A DNA stretch of 64,000 nucleotides from Pantoea sp. At-9b (GCF_000175935.2 NC_014839.1:62001-126000); one strand, 5' to 3'; positions 12,301 to 20,700 are shown, counted from the stretch's first letter. Numbers and translations: made by a program. Notes: a model not told the origin generated them from the sequence alone.

Positions 12301-15300
12301 CCTGTTGTTGCCCCGCTTCCGTTACGCGAACGCGCAACATGTCGTGACGTAGCATCAACTGGCGCCAGGCCTGTTCCAGCCGCACCACATCCAGACCCTG
12401 GCCGTCGAATTCAATGTAGAAGTGCGAGCCCACCGCCCCCAGCGTCATTTCCCCGGCGCGACCTATCCAGAAAGCACGCTGGATATCGCTGAGAGGGAAC
12501 GGTTGGTAGCGATTGGCATCATCTGCGCTGAGTGGCTGGTCAGGTGCCTGATGCTTATATCGCACATGGGCACAAAATGCCGACAGCGTTGGTGTGGCAA
12601 AGAGTTCCGCCAGAGGTGCGCTAAGGTTCTGCTCGCGCATTCTGGCGATTAAACGTGTGGCGATCAGGCTGTCACCACCCAGCACAAAGAAATTGTCCTC
12701 GCGCCCCACTGCCGCGACCTGGAGTAACTGCTGCCAGAGAGCGGCGACCTGTTTTTCGATCTCATTTTCTGGAAGCTGAAATTGCCGCTCAGCGTTCTCC
12801 AGCTGCTGTTCTGCCTGCTGCTGTAATACACGGCGATCCAGTTTACCGTTAGCCGTCAGCGGCATTTCCGCGAGGAACTGATAATGTTCAGGCACGGCAT
12901 AGGCTGGCAGTTGCGCGTGTAACCAGTCGCGCAGCGTTGCCTGACTCAAGGCTTGCGACGTCACCAGACTGGCGCACAACTGTCTGGCAGCCGGCGATAC
13001 GATGCCAACGCTTGCCTGAAGCACCTGGGGATGACTCAGCAACGCGGTTTCAATTTCACCCAGTTCAATACGGTGACCCCGTATTTTAATCTGGTGATCG
13101 GTACGCCCAATGTACTCAATGGTGCCTTCAGGCCAGTAACGTACCCGGTCACCACTGCGATACCAGCGTCGACCGGCATAGGAAACAAACTTCTCCGCGC
13201 TACGGGCAGGATCCTTCAGATAACCCAGCGCCAGACTGGGTCCGCTGACCCACAGCTCGCCGCCGACCCAAGCCGGGCAATCACGGCCACGGGCATCAAC
13301 TATACGGCAATGCATGTTTGCCAGCGGCTGTCCGAAAGGCACCGCTGACCATCGGCTATCCCCAGGTTGTAGCACAAACACCGTCGAGTGAATCGCCGCT
13401 TCGGTCATGCCCCCCAGCCCGACAAAGGCAGCCTGCCCGGTCAGTGACCACCAGCGCGAGGCCATCTCCGCCGGGATGCGATCGCCGCCCATCATCACCA
13501 GGCGCAAGGATGGCAGGGGGTTATCTGCCGCAGCAGTGAGAATCATATCCAGTAACGCCGGAACACAACTGATAACCGTAACTTGCCAGCGCTGTAACAA
13601 CGCCACCCAGGCATGTGCATCACGGCGCTGGAATTCATCAACCACCACCAAACCGGCCCCACGACTCAGGCTGGCGAAGACATCGTAAGCCGACAGGTCA
13701 AAATCCAGTTCAGAGAGCGAGATTGTGCGATCCGTGGGTGTGAACCGGAACAAGCCATCAACGGCATCAATGGTATTGGCAACCGCGGCATGAGAGACGG
13801 CGACACCTTTTGGCGTGCCCGTGGAACCGGACGTGAAAATGACGTACATGGCCTGCTGGGCTGAAATGGGCAGGCATGATGGCAAAGGAGCACTGGCTAA
13901 CGCTTCACTCAGCGCCACCACGGTGACCCCTTCCGGCCAGGACGGTTGGCACTCAGGGCGGTCATCACTCAAAACCCACTGCACATCAGCCGTCTGATAG
14001 ACCTGCTGGCGGCGTAGTAACGGCACATCTATGCCGCAGGGGACATAGGTTGCACCAACGGCCAGCACGCCCAGCACGGCGATGACTTGCCCAACGCCTT
14101 TCCCCATGCTGACAGCAACGTAATCACCCGCTTGCACGCCCTGCTGCTGCAGGTATCCGGCGACACATAACGCCTGATGCGCCAGCTCGCCATAAGTGAG
14201 TTGCTGTGCATCTCCCCACATCAGTACAATCGCCTGAGGCTGTTGCAATGCATGGTGGAAAAAGCGCTGATGGAGCGGAATAGCCGGTGGTACAGATGTT
14301 TCGGGCTGAGGGAATGGCACCAGTGGAGCAGGCGTGGCAAGCGGTTTCTGCCAGCTGACGGGATCCTCCAGCAACTGAAGCATACGTTGGCTGAACCAGT
14401 CAAACATCGCATCGATAACCTGCGGTAAGAACAGGTCAGCGCGGAAATCCCAGTTCAGCAGGATACCGTCCTGATACTCGGTGGCCTGCGCATCCAGCCA
14501 TACCTGCGGCCCCTGCGAGATAGACCACACCGTGTCGCCAAGTGTTTGTCTGACCTGTGGTTCATACAATTCACCCAGCGCCAGCGCACTGGTGAAAACC
14601 ACCGGAGCCAGTACCTGTTCCCCATTTTGCTGCCGGGTCAGATCGCGCAGCACTTCAACGCCGCTATACGCCGAGTGCGCCATTGCCTGATGCAATTGTC
14701 CCTGAAACGCCCTTGCCTGCGCGATAAAGTCAGGCTGGCTGGCCGGTTCCACCGTCACCAGCACCGAGCTCGAGAAATCACCGACCAAAAGATCGACCTG
14801 GGGATGATCTGAGTGACGGGAAAAAACCGGCAGATTGAGTACGAAGGGTGCGGCGCCGCTCCACAAACCGATAGCCTCAGAAAACAATGTTGCCAACACC
14901 GCCGGAACTGTCAGTCCGGCCTGTTGGCTTAGCTGTGTCAACTTCCGACTTTGAGCTTCATTCAGCCAGACGTGTTTGCGTTCTGTACGGGGGACATCGC
15001 TCGACGTGCGTAACGGCAAAGCGGGTGGACCAGCCAAATCAGCTAAACGATGTTGCCACCAAAGGCGATCTTGCTGCCACTGCGATTGCTGGTTTTCACG
15101 TTTTTGCTGGAGATAGTTCGCGTAGCTGAAACTTAGCTCAGGAAGGGAGGCAAAAGGTTGGGCATAGAGTGAGGCAAGTTCGCGCAGCAAGATACGCAAA
15201 CTGGCGGCGTCACCCGCGATCATATCTAGATCCAGATGCAGTCGGCTGCGCTGTCCGGGCAGCAGCGACAGCGCCAGCATAATCGTCTGGCCCTGTTCGA

Positions 15301-15889
15301 TATCCAGCTGCTGGTGAGTGTAGCGCTGACGGTATTTTTCCAGCTCTACCGTCACTTCCGTGTCGGAGAGGTGGGTCAAATCATTCACCTGCAACGAGCG
15401 ATTTTCAGTGGCAGCGATGTGCTGCAATCCATCGCTATTGATCCGCAGGCGTAGCATCGAATGCCGGGAGATAAGCTGCTGAAACGCCTTATTAAGACGC
15501 TCAAGATCTAACGCCGCCCCATCCAACTCAGCATAAAAATGGGCAGTGACACCACCAAGTTGCTGTTGCTCCTGTCGACCGATCCAAAAGGCATGCTGCA
15601 TTTCTGCCAGTTCAAAGGGAGTTTCGCCTACATTGTGGTGAATGGCTGAGGACACGGTTACGCCACTGGCTGACTGCACAATTGCAATCCACTCCGCCAG
15701 CGTTCTTTTTCCAATCAACTCGGTAAACCTAACGGCGATTCCTGCCCGGCGCAGTTCACTGGCTGCCCGCATGGTGCGCATCGAATCCAGACCGTGGTAG
15801 ATCAAATCACTGTCGTCACACAACTGCTCGGCGGGTACACCTAACAGCCGGGTTAACAGAGTTTTTAACAGCGTTTCTGGCGAACTCAT
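6308..15889 (-). CDS. NRPS: ArCP followed by three Cy-A-PCP modules
   Basis: A 3193-residue assembly-line enzyme. An N-terminal carrier domain has HGLDSMR with Ser36, the pattern of aryl carrier proteins such as those of EntB and HMWP2. Three modules follow. Cy1 has DMIAGD near 219, Cy2 DSMMLD near 1257 and Cy3 DNLIVD near 2300, all intact DxxxxD motifs of heterocyclising condensation domains. A-domain cores FTSGSTG lie near 686, 1727 and 2754. Carrier serines are Ser1074, Ser2118 and Ser3142. Pocket residues read D-L-F-N-L-S-L-I-W in A3, close to the Cys code. A1 and A2 both read D-L-Y-S-M-G-L-I-H, which I cannot assign. No adenylating enzyme for an aryl acid lies in the window; one must act in trans. 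It heads the operon, with translational coupling to the next gene. It probably makes a salicyl- or dihydroxybenzoyl-type capped poly-azoline chain; the aryl cap is inferred. Confidence 0.93.
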   Translation of the reverse strand: MSSPETLLKTLLTRLLGVPAEQLCDDSDLIYHGLDSMRTMRAASELRRAGIAVRFTELIGKRTLAEWIAIVQSASGVTVSSAIHHNVGETPFELAEMQHAFWIGRQEQQQLGGVTAHFYAELDGAALDLERLNKAFQQLISRHSMLRLRINSDGLQHIAATENRSLQVNDLTHLSDTEVTVELEKYRQRYTHQQLDIEQGQTIMLALSLLPGQRSRLHLDLDMIAGDAASLRILLRELASLYAQPFASLPELSFSYANYLQQKRENQQSQWQQDRLWWQHRLADLAGPPALPLRTSSDVPRTERKHVWLNEAQSRKLTQLSQQAGLTVPAVLATLFSEAIGLWSGAAPFVLNLPVFSRHSDHPQVDLLVGDFSSSVLVTVEPASQPDFIAQARAFQGQLHQAMAHSAYSGVEVLRDLTRQQNGEQVLAPVVFTSALALGELYEPQVRQTLGDTVWSISQGPQVWLDAQATEYQDGILLNWDFRADLFLPQVIDAMFDWFSQRMLQLLEDPVSWQKPLATPAPLVPFPQPETSVPPAIPLHQRFFHHALQQPQAIVLMWGDAQQLTYGELAHQALCVAGYLQQQGVQAGDYVAVSMGKGVGQVIAVLGVLAVGATYVPCGIDVPLLRRQQVYQTADVQWVLSDDRPECQPSWPEGVTVVALSEALASAPLPSCLPISAQQAMYVIFTSGSTGTPKGVAVSHAAVANTIDAVDGLFRFTPTDRTISLSELDFDLSAYDVFASLSRGAGLVVVDEFQRRDAHAWVALLQRWQVTVISCVPALLDMILTAAADNPLPSLRLVMMGGDRIPAEMASRWWSLTGQAAFVGLGGMTEAAIHSTVFVLQPGDSRWSAVPFGQPLANMHCRIVDARGRDCPAWVGGELWVSGPSLALGYLKDPARSAEKFVSYAGRRWYRSGDRVRYWPEGTIEYIGRTDHQIKIRGHRIELGEIETALLSHPQVLQASVGIVSPAARQLCASLVTSQALSQATLRDWLHAQLPAYAVPEHYQFLAEMPLTANGKLDRRVLQQQAEQQLENAERQFQLPENEIEKQVAALWQQLLQVAAVGREDNFFVLGGDSLIATRLIARMREQNLSAPLAELFATPTLSAFCAHVRYKHQAPDQPLSADDANRYQPFPLSDIQRAFWIGRAGEMTLGAVGSHFYIEFDGQGLDVVRLEQAWRQLMLRHDMLRVRVTEAGQQQVAEQLPAWEIQQHWLGEDAQAGLATLREKLSHQVYDPCQWPLFAIHVAHYAQRQRLFVSLDSMMLDGRSIMVLFTEWDQLYRDPQLNLPELHIRYRDYVLQNRPAAEREQQAQAWWQQHLATLPERPALPLAVAPETLQQPRFRRWSHELSATRWQQLKAVAKRYGITPSVVLAAAYGEVLARWSNQAALAINLTMFDRQPRHPQINHVVGDFASILLLGYQSSAEGDFLAAAQRLQQQEGAALAQREVSGIWVLRELARQKGQAMASMPVVFTSVIGLDKDASLDLSDAFPQQIYAITQTPQVWLDAKISESRGRLLLEWDALEALFPAGMIEAMFSSYCQLVEQLTQSDWRQPVTLPLPDSQQQVRQLTNQTALSFPESRPLYLRFFAEARKHPSATALLWGSEWQMDYGTLAQQALAVAGYLQQQGVQPGDRVAITHAKGPQQIVAVLGVLAAGGCYVPSGISLPEARRAVVYRDAGVKLVLCDENSLQQLSWPQGVAVTSLSEALQATPLAAPCIQPAEAAKYIIFTSGSTGTPKGVVVSHGAVANTVDAVAALFSISDNDRSITLSALDFDLSAYDIFTFLGRGASLVVVDEAERRDAAAWVALINHWQVSVISAVPALIEMITVAAQTHGLTQVLRLVMVGGDRVVRQLPQDLWQLSPQTRFVSLGGMTEAAIHSTCYEIQPDDPWWASAPYGVPLANMQCRVVDQQGRDCPDWVKGELWVSGAGVATGYYGDEKRSAEKFVAWQQRRWYRTGDVASYRPDGVLEFFGRADNQVKIRGHRIELGEVEGALSRLPQVDSAVAVVLTGTTRQLAAALVASRPLDLVAVKQAAQASLPDYEVPEHLMQISQIPLTANGKVDREAITRLIAEQLELAAHAGEKLPISGEAETVLAQLWCELLAVPHVAASDNFFSLGGDSLVATRLMSRLQQAGFRGALASLFSTPELRAFAASLKREATAQQQLLVHDATCRYQPFPLTDVQQAYWLGRQEAFTLGDIAAQCYNEYELPGMDVARMEQAWHQLVLRHDMLRCRITTDGQQQIMQEVPFYHFRQHHLGAAALVGLRQQMARQKLAPESGRLYDVQVIHYGDNQVRLAVLLDNLIVDGLSMLTLFTELFHYYQHPDEPLPPLSVGFRDYQCLRQQQGPSSASLQYWQQRLSSLPPAPALPTQVEPGTLTQPVFRRLQAKLASAQWQKILQRTRQVQITPSVLLLTCFSEVLSRWSGQRSLVVNMTLFDRKPLHPDINRVIGDFTSLILAEYHANADESWLSHAQRMQAQIWRDLDHQDVSAVSVMRQLAQHHGGETRAVPVVFTSMLGVADALAKSAPWPDFTLSQTPQVWLDHQVIDLEDGLLLSWDYLEELFPAQMVEQMFASYCQSLQLLADDDWQLPPLRQLPLAQQRVREQINATEAPQQGPVLLHQGFFDQARRYPQRIAVWDGQHGGISYGELRERVLAVAAGLQQQGIKEGDCVAISLPRGIDQMVAVLGVLAAGAAYLPVNGKHPPARQALLCRKAQVKLAIGRAEGATSLPLQQLLSCTPLLEPVLPDAASLAYIIFTSGSTGEPKGVEVEHRSASNTVDDICQRYGIRSQDVFLGVAALDFDLSVFDIFGALSQGAKLVLSAEEEHRDAEGWLALMQQHQVSVWNSVPTLMEMVIEIAQLRGNELPALRLALLSGDWVSPDIAARLERIAPLCQTIALGGATEAAIWSNAWAVPARPPRDWTSVPYGLPLRNQQFRVVDELGCDLPDWVAGELWIGGMGVARGYCGDQALTQASFRGVYPQRWYRTGDIGRYRPDGILEFLGRRDGQVKLRGHRIELGEIEQQLQRCAGVRRAVVLLKGSGVSASLHAFYEGETTSVEAVQRELRSVLPGWAIPADITALNHWPLTANGKIDRKALAQLTPRATQTALSLDDPHQQALADIWQQVLGAQPGHASESFFSAGGNSLLGTRLVAQICKHFGIRLTLRDFFADATLSGLCASVERHLADKNSMEEGLL

Positions 15890-15897
15890 GGTGGTGT

Positions 15898-15955
15898 TAT
15901 CTCCTCAGAACAGCCGAAGACAGGCTTCGGTTATTTCCCTACCAATGAGGAGATA
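15898..15955 (-). promoter_or_regulatory. NRPS leader hairpin covering the ribosome binding site
   Basis: Read on the minus strand, TATCTCCTCA (15955-15946) pairs perfectly over 10 bp with TGAGGAGATA (15907-15898). The second arm contains GAGGAG, the only good Shine-Dalgarno sequence, 11 nt before the ATG at 15889. Inside the loop is a second hairpin, CCGAAG/CTTCGG (15930-15914, five-base loop). No U-run follows, so it is not a typical terminator. The structure would hide the ribosome binding site until something opens it. I see no convincing Fur box or promoter in the AT-rich 267 bp upstream. Confidence 0.5.
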
Positions 15956-16222
15956 TGTTGGTTTTAATGACTGTGTGTCGTCATGCGTTATAAGTTATGC
16001 CTTAAGACATTTGGCTATGCAGAGGGCCAAATAGCATTAATGTATTTGCGGCTTTAGATTAAAAAATGTGGAATTCACTTAGTTATAGATGAAGAATATA
16101 TTATCACCGCAACAGTTAGGTTGATTATCTTCCTAGCATGAAAAATATTCATAATAGCCGTTGAATTGTTATTCATTAGGGCGGTGTGTTGACACTATTA
16201 ATTAAGGTTTTTTGAAATAGCC

Positions 16223-16946
16223 TTACGGTGTTTCTCCCATTGCCTTCTTAAACATAGCGATATAAGAACTGGAACTCCGATATCCAAGTTCACCTGCAAT
16301 CATCGCAACTGGCATCCCATTGGCAAGTCGGGTCATCAATTCCACCAGCCGTAACTATTGTCGCCATTGCCCAAATGGTATAACCCGTCTCTTTGATAAA
16401 CAACCTACTCAAGGTTCTGTCGCTGGTGCCGATATGATCACCCCATATCTCCAACGATTCGTTGTTTGAAGGTGTGAGCATCAAGGCCTTACAGATTTTC
16501 TGCAGACACCGGTCCTCCGGAAGTGGCAGGCAACCGTGTTGAAGTTCCTGAGCCTCAAGTAATCCTCTCAACAACAGTGGAACTATCAATTCCGAGAGGA
16601 GATACTTTTTCTGTCTTCGCTCTTTCACCATTTCAAGTATCAGCTCGCTCAGTAGCGAAGTAACCATCAACACACAACATTCTGTCCTGTGATGGCTCCA
16701 GACATCGGGTTCAATATACACACTGTTCATGAGGGGTTCACCAGAGGCATACAGCTCATGACCTTTGCGATCTAGCGATAATAATCCACAATGATGCCCC
16801 AGCGTCCATGAGCCATGCGTGGTGATCACTCTCAACACGCCCCCGAGTGGCGAAAATAAACTGTAATTGCTCGTGAGAATGCCATGCTTACCGGTCTCCT
16901 TTTCGGTATTCATAGGTGGTGGATTTGATGAACGTTTGGTAATCAT
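16223..16946 (-). pseudogene. broken AraC-family regulator
   Basis: The gene encodes a NimR-like protein: an N-terminal cupin-like sensor region (GVLRVITTHGSWTLGHHCG) and a C-terminal AraC helix-turn-helix region (GTSDRTLSRLFIKETGYTIW). After YTIWA the frame is lost. One base earlier would restore QWRQ, then a TAG codon, then LRLVELMTRLANGMP and GYRSSSSYIAMFKKAMGETP to a stop at 16223. So there are two lesions: a one-base deletion and a CAG-to-TAG nonsense change, both removing the second helix-turn-helix. It lies just upstream of the NRPS operon in the same orientation and may once have controlled it, but that is a guess from position. No clear ribosome binding site was found for the start at 16946 or for an alternative ATG at 16913. 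Confidence 0.75.
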
Positions 16947-17109
16947 TTTTGTCGAGCGGATAACTGATCAGGATCCAGTCTACCGTGACGTTCTTGTGCA
17001 ATTACACATTCTACTTTGGATCTTAACGCTCGTTCACGTAAATGCCTGCACACTCGCCTTTCAGCATTTCCAGTGTCATTGTTTACCTTCTAATTTTCCA
17101 TTTCTTCAG

Positions 17110-18203
17110 CCTGCTGAAAATTCTGGACGGTGTCTAGTAATGAGGTCTGCACTCGTTATAGTCCTGCAGCCAACCTTAAGAATATCGCTGAACCAGTGCT
17201 CATTCATCCCGAAAGCGGCCACTAAAGCTCTCAATAAATCCGTTCTATCTAAGCTTACCCGGCTGGATTAAGCGTAACTTAACACCATGCTCAAAGGCTC
17301 ATTGATCGAGCGCGCGGCATGTAAATTCCGAGCCCTGATCGGTTCTTATCGTCGCAGGATAGCCACGAAAATCTACAATTCTGTTCAGAATTCGTGTGGC
17401 CTGAACGCCTGTATTCCCGAAAGCAGTGGTGATCGTCAGGCACTCCTTCGTGAATTCATCCACACAGATAAGGCATTTAATTCTGCGACCGCTGCCAAGC
17501 GCATCTATGACAAAATCCATCGACCAGGTCAGGTTCGGTGCACCCGGGCGCAAAGCAGAAGCCGCTCAATCACCAGCCCTTTACGACGCCGTCTGCGTTT
17601 TACGCTCAAGCCATTAAGGTGATTGATACGGTAGACCCGCTTGTGATAACACAAAGACCTTCACGCCGAAGAAGCTGCCAAAGACGCCGGCAATCAAAGC
17701 GGCGGCGTTCAAGTGCCAGCTCTGTTATGCGTAGAGATAGCTAAGCATCAGCAGTAGGACTCTGAAGCTCATAGCGGCAGGTCGACAGGGACGGACAGAC
17801 CTGCTAGCCTGTAGCACGACGTTGCTCACACATAACTTCTTTAGTTTCCCGCTTCTGGCCTGTCGTCAGAACTCTGGGTCCAGTGCCACCTGAAACGCCT
17901 CCTCATCCAGCATGGCCTGAGCGAGCAGCGTCTTGAGTCGGGCAATCTCCTCCTCAAGTGACTTGATCCGCATCACTTCGGGTACTTACATGCCGCCGAA
18001 CTTACTGCGCCAGGTGCAGAAGGTGCGTCTGAAACAGCATACTTGCGGCAGAGTTCCCTAGCAGAAACCCCGGCTTCAGCTTCACGGAGGATACTGATGA
18101 TCTGTTCATCGGAAAAACACTCCTTCATGGGGATGTCCTCATAGAGATTATGAAAACATTACTAACATCGCGGTATATTAAACAACGGGGAGTAGGTCAC
18201 AAT
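17110..18203 (-). mobile_element. IS3-family insertion sequence remnant (orfA and orfB both broken)
   Basis: On the minus strand orfA starts at ATG 18128 (MKECFSDEQIISILREAEAG, a transposase helix-turn-helix) and is frameshifted within 40 codons. A different frame carries VMRIKSLEEEIARLKTLLAQ, the usual orfA leucine-zipper tail. orfB fragments run from about 17750 (ELALERRRFD) through PNLTWSMDFVIDALGSGRRIKC (17553-17490) and RTDQGSEFTCRAL, ending with NGFIESF and DYNECRPHY near 17120. The conserved DDE integrase core can be followed but is cut by several stops. The possible outer end near 18203 (GGGGAGTAGGTCAC on the plus strand) is a guess; no matching inverted repeat was found at the other end. 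The element is dead. Confidence 0.8.
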
Positions 18204-18311
18204 AATGTACAGGAAAAAATGAGTATGTTTACCACTTTGAGGAAAAATTAAATCAAGTTGCGCCCTTAGTTAATTGAAAGAATATTCCTATTCGTTATAA
18301 TATAAAAACAC

Positions 18312-19052
18312 TCACATAATTTTAGATGCTTTACCTTCTGCAATTTTCATTCTGTATATAAATTCCCTGAAGTCTGTTTTTTCGATCTCATCAAGAGAAA
18401 CACTATCAAAAAAATGCCCCTGGATGCCGAATACAATATCTGGAAGGCCATTTAAATAATCTTCTCTCTCTACACCTTCCACGATAATATATCTACATAT
18501 CATTGATATATCTCTCAGTACAATATTCCATGCGGGGTTATCATAATTCCTCCAAAAATACTCCTTGTCTATCTTGATAAACTCGTATATACCATCCTGT
18601 ATAGCCTTAAGATTTGAAAATCCCGAGCCAAAATCATCGATCCATAACTTATAATAGCGGTATAGTTCTCTCAAAATGGGGGTTTGTATCCCACCATCAA
18701 GATCTGGAAAGTTTTCAGATATTTCAATGCGTATAAAAGGGTTTCTCATCATGATCAGTTTTATTTCTGATTCAGAAATAAGAAATGAGGCCATATCAAA
18801 ATCGGCATTAACAGTGCATAGCAATGATTTGTTTCTAAAAAAATCTCTCTTTTCATCAATGCACTGAAGCTGATGAAGCAGAAAATTTTTTTTCGCTAAA
18901 ATCGACATTCTTGACATGTGATAAGCAGGTGTCCCAGCGCTGGAAAACCTCGTAAGGACCTCAAAGCCTATAACACCGCCTTCTCTGTTAATAATTGGCT
19001 CAGCGATAAAACGATATAAGTGTTTTTTATCATATAGTTGTCGCTTGAACAT
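18312..19052 (-). CDS. stand-alone EAL-domain protein (probable c-di-GMP phosphodiesterase)
   Basis: A 246-residue protein that is essentially one EAL domain with no sensor or membrane segment. The signature reads FEVLTRF (ExLxR). Other conserved positions are present: VNAD (Asn), EISE, IDDFGSGFSNL, IKIDKEYFW, EGVER and IQGHFF. Related short EAL proteins such as YdiV/RflP are degenerate and act by protein binding; this one keeps the metal and catalytic positions I can check, so hydrolysis of c-di-GMP is plausible but unproven. AGGA precedes the start by about nine bases. It stands alone in AT-rich DNA between an IS3 remnant and a long gene-free stretch. Low GC suggests recent acquisition. Together with the diguanylate cyclase at 24062 it may tune c-di-GMP. 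Confidence 0.85.
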   Translation of the reverse strand: MFKRQLYDKKHLYRFIAEPIINREGGVIGFEVLTRFSSAGTPAYHMSRMSILAKKNFLLHQLQCIDEKRDFFRNKSLLCTVNADFDMASFLISESEIKLIMMRNPFIRIEISENFPDLDGGIQTPILRELYRYYKLWIDDFGSGFSNLKAIQDGIYEFIKIDKEYFWRNYDNPAWNIVLRDISMICRYIIVEGVEREDYLNGLPDIVFGIQGHFFDSVSLDEIEKTDFREFIYRMKIAEGKASKIM

Positions 19053-19919
19053 ACGTAGAATCCTGAGTCAAAGTAAAAGAGATGCACCGCATTTTATTAT
19101 CAATTAACCCGATTGATACAGAGAAATCGATCGGTATTATCTATGTTTGTGCCTATCAAAAACCATATATCGATCGTTAATTCCTTCTTGATCTTTGGTG
19201 GAAGTAATTTTCATCATTATAAAATAACATTTTATACATCGTATTTTAGTTAAATTAAATAGGTGTGAATAATAATGGCCTCACGATAAAAAAAGAATAA
19301 AAACACCTTCTCAAAGACACTTCCCACGTAATTCCAATAGAAACAGGAATTGATAACCATTGCTTGAATCAATCGATGTAAAATATTAGAAAAATAATTA
19401 CAACAATCCAAAACCGTTCTGGTATTGCGAAGAAAATAACTTCAACGACCTGATGAAGGATGCATCACGCGAGAAATAAACCAATAACTCCATCTAACTA
19501 GTCAGATTGTTTTCGGTGAAAAGAATTTATATAAAAACATACAGGAAAAGATAAAAAATTGTCACTTTGCCTCTGCCTAAAGGCAGAGTGAATCAAAAAC
19601 AACCAATAGCTAGTCAAAACTATTTCACACTACCACCCTATGTGCATATGACATTAATCATGCTAGTTCTAAAAAACGATCACCAAGGGTGGGTATAATA
19701 TTTTATATTCCCTTTCCTTTTTTCATGATGTGTAAATGACAATTTTTGATGCCCTGCACATTTACATGTTAAAATAGGTACTCCATTAGACAATATCATA
19801 ACCCCAAACAGCTCTACCTCTGACTTAACTGAATTTAGCAAGTGCTATAGTGCATTTGCATAAGGATATTTAGTCCGTTCAAAAAAAACTCTGAGCGGTG
19901 CCCCCGGGTAAGATACTCA
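19053..19919. other. AT-rich intergenic region without a recognisable gene
   Basis: No open frame of useful length or known motif was seen on either strand. A perfect 7-bp hairpin CTCTGCC/GGCAGAG with a four-base loop sits at 19571-19588, without a U-run on either side. The stretch looks like decayed or non-coding DNA. Confidence 0.4.
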
Positions 19920-20085
19920 CACTACCGCACTCTTAATTGTAAATGTCGGAACTTCTTTACACGGCAGCCTTTCATGTCTCAGAATACCTGCGACCATGAC
20001 CATCAGCATAAAGAAGGTGATGATTTTCTGGTGATTCAACGCCAGGCTTAGAGATTGAAAGAGGGACTACTGATTCAGCGTCCTC
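19920..20085 (-). pseudogene. fossil fragment of an RND efflux permease N-terminus
   Basis: Read on the minus strand, the segment gives SPSFNL, then in another frame LALNHQKIITFFMLMVMVAG and ILRHERLPCKEVPTFTIK before a stop. This matches the first 45 residues or so of the permease encoded at 37378 (SFNLSAWALNHQQLIIFFML, then GILSFEKLPRNEDPAFTIK). It carries a frameshift and stops and is only about 150 bp, so it is a relic of a second, lost RND operon. Only the start of the permease is identifiable; neighbouring bases may derive from the adaptor gene end but I cannot confirm this. Confidence 0.65.
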
Positions 20086-20700
20086 ACCTAAGGTGACGCC
20101 CAGAGTAAACTGCCTCTCCCAGCAGATAACTACTCCGAGTCAATCTAAGAGGATTGGTAAGACCGGCTGATCGACCTGTGCTTTCAGGAATAACTCGTTC
20201 CATAACATTATGGGGAAACTCAAGTTCAGTGGGGACGGCAGGCTGTAAAATAGGCATAAAGCGCTCGGTGAGCGTGGAGCAAGCGGTTTAAGACATAAAC
20301 GAATAGAGATGCAGACCGTCGAAACGATTCCCTTTACGTAGCTCACCAGCATATTGTTGTTCTCTTTATTTACCAAATCCGTTGGTTTTCTATTACGTGA
20401 TATTGTAACAATAGCTGAACATTTTCTTATCATGTTGAATTAACAGTATTTGAATTTATTAATTAATAATTTATTAACATCAATACCCTACAGAACGCCT
20501 CACAGCAACGGATGTAGGAAAAAGCATGATAACGAATTGAGTGGCAAGTTTGCAGGCTGTTACCTTTAGAAATGGTCAATCCTTTGTACTTGGAACAAGA
20601 ATGATGTAAATCAGCTATTTTCTTCAAGTATTCATTAATCTATAATTGATAATCAATTAGAGTATCTACTGGCAAGATATTTTCACGGGAATATCAAATT
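20086..20700. other. intergenic region, no supported gene
   Basis: A 97-codon frame on the minus strand (20433-20140) shows no recognisable motif, has a composition typical of chance frames and no good ribosome binding site. The 250 bp before the gene at 20701 are AT-rich and may hold its promoter; nothing specific could be assigned. Confidence 0.35.

Noticed and set aside
288..15454. Many long open frames on the plus strand across the NRPS genes
   Set aside because: They lie opposite two continuous NRPS frames with clear domain motifs; GC-rich codon use creates long chance frames on the other strand. None has a recognisable domain.
15956..16222. A Fur box or clear promoter before the NRPS operon
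   Set aside because: Several ATT-rich hexamers occur but none approaches the 19-bp Fur consensus, so no regulator site is called.
19571..19588. Perfect hairpin as a terminator or small RNA
   Set aside because: No U-run on either strand and no gene close upstream; not enough to call.
20140..20433. A 97-codon minus-strand frame
   Set aside because: No ribosome binding site, no motif, and located in a decayed region with an RND fossil.
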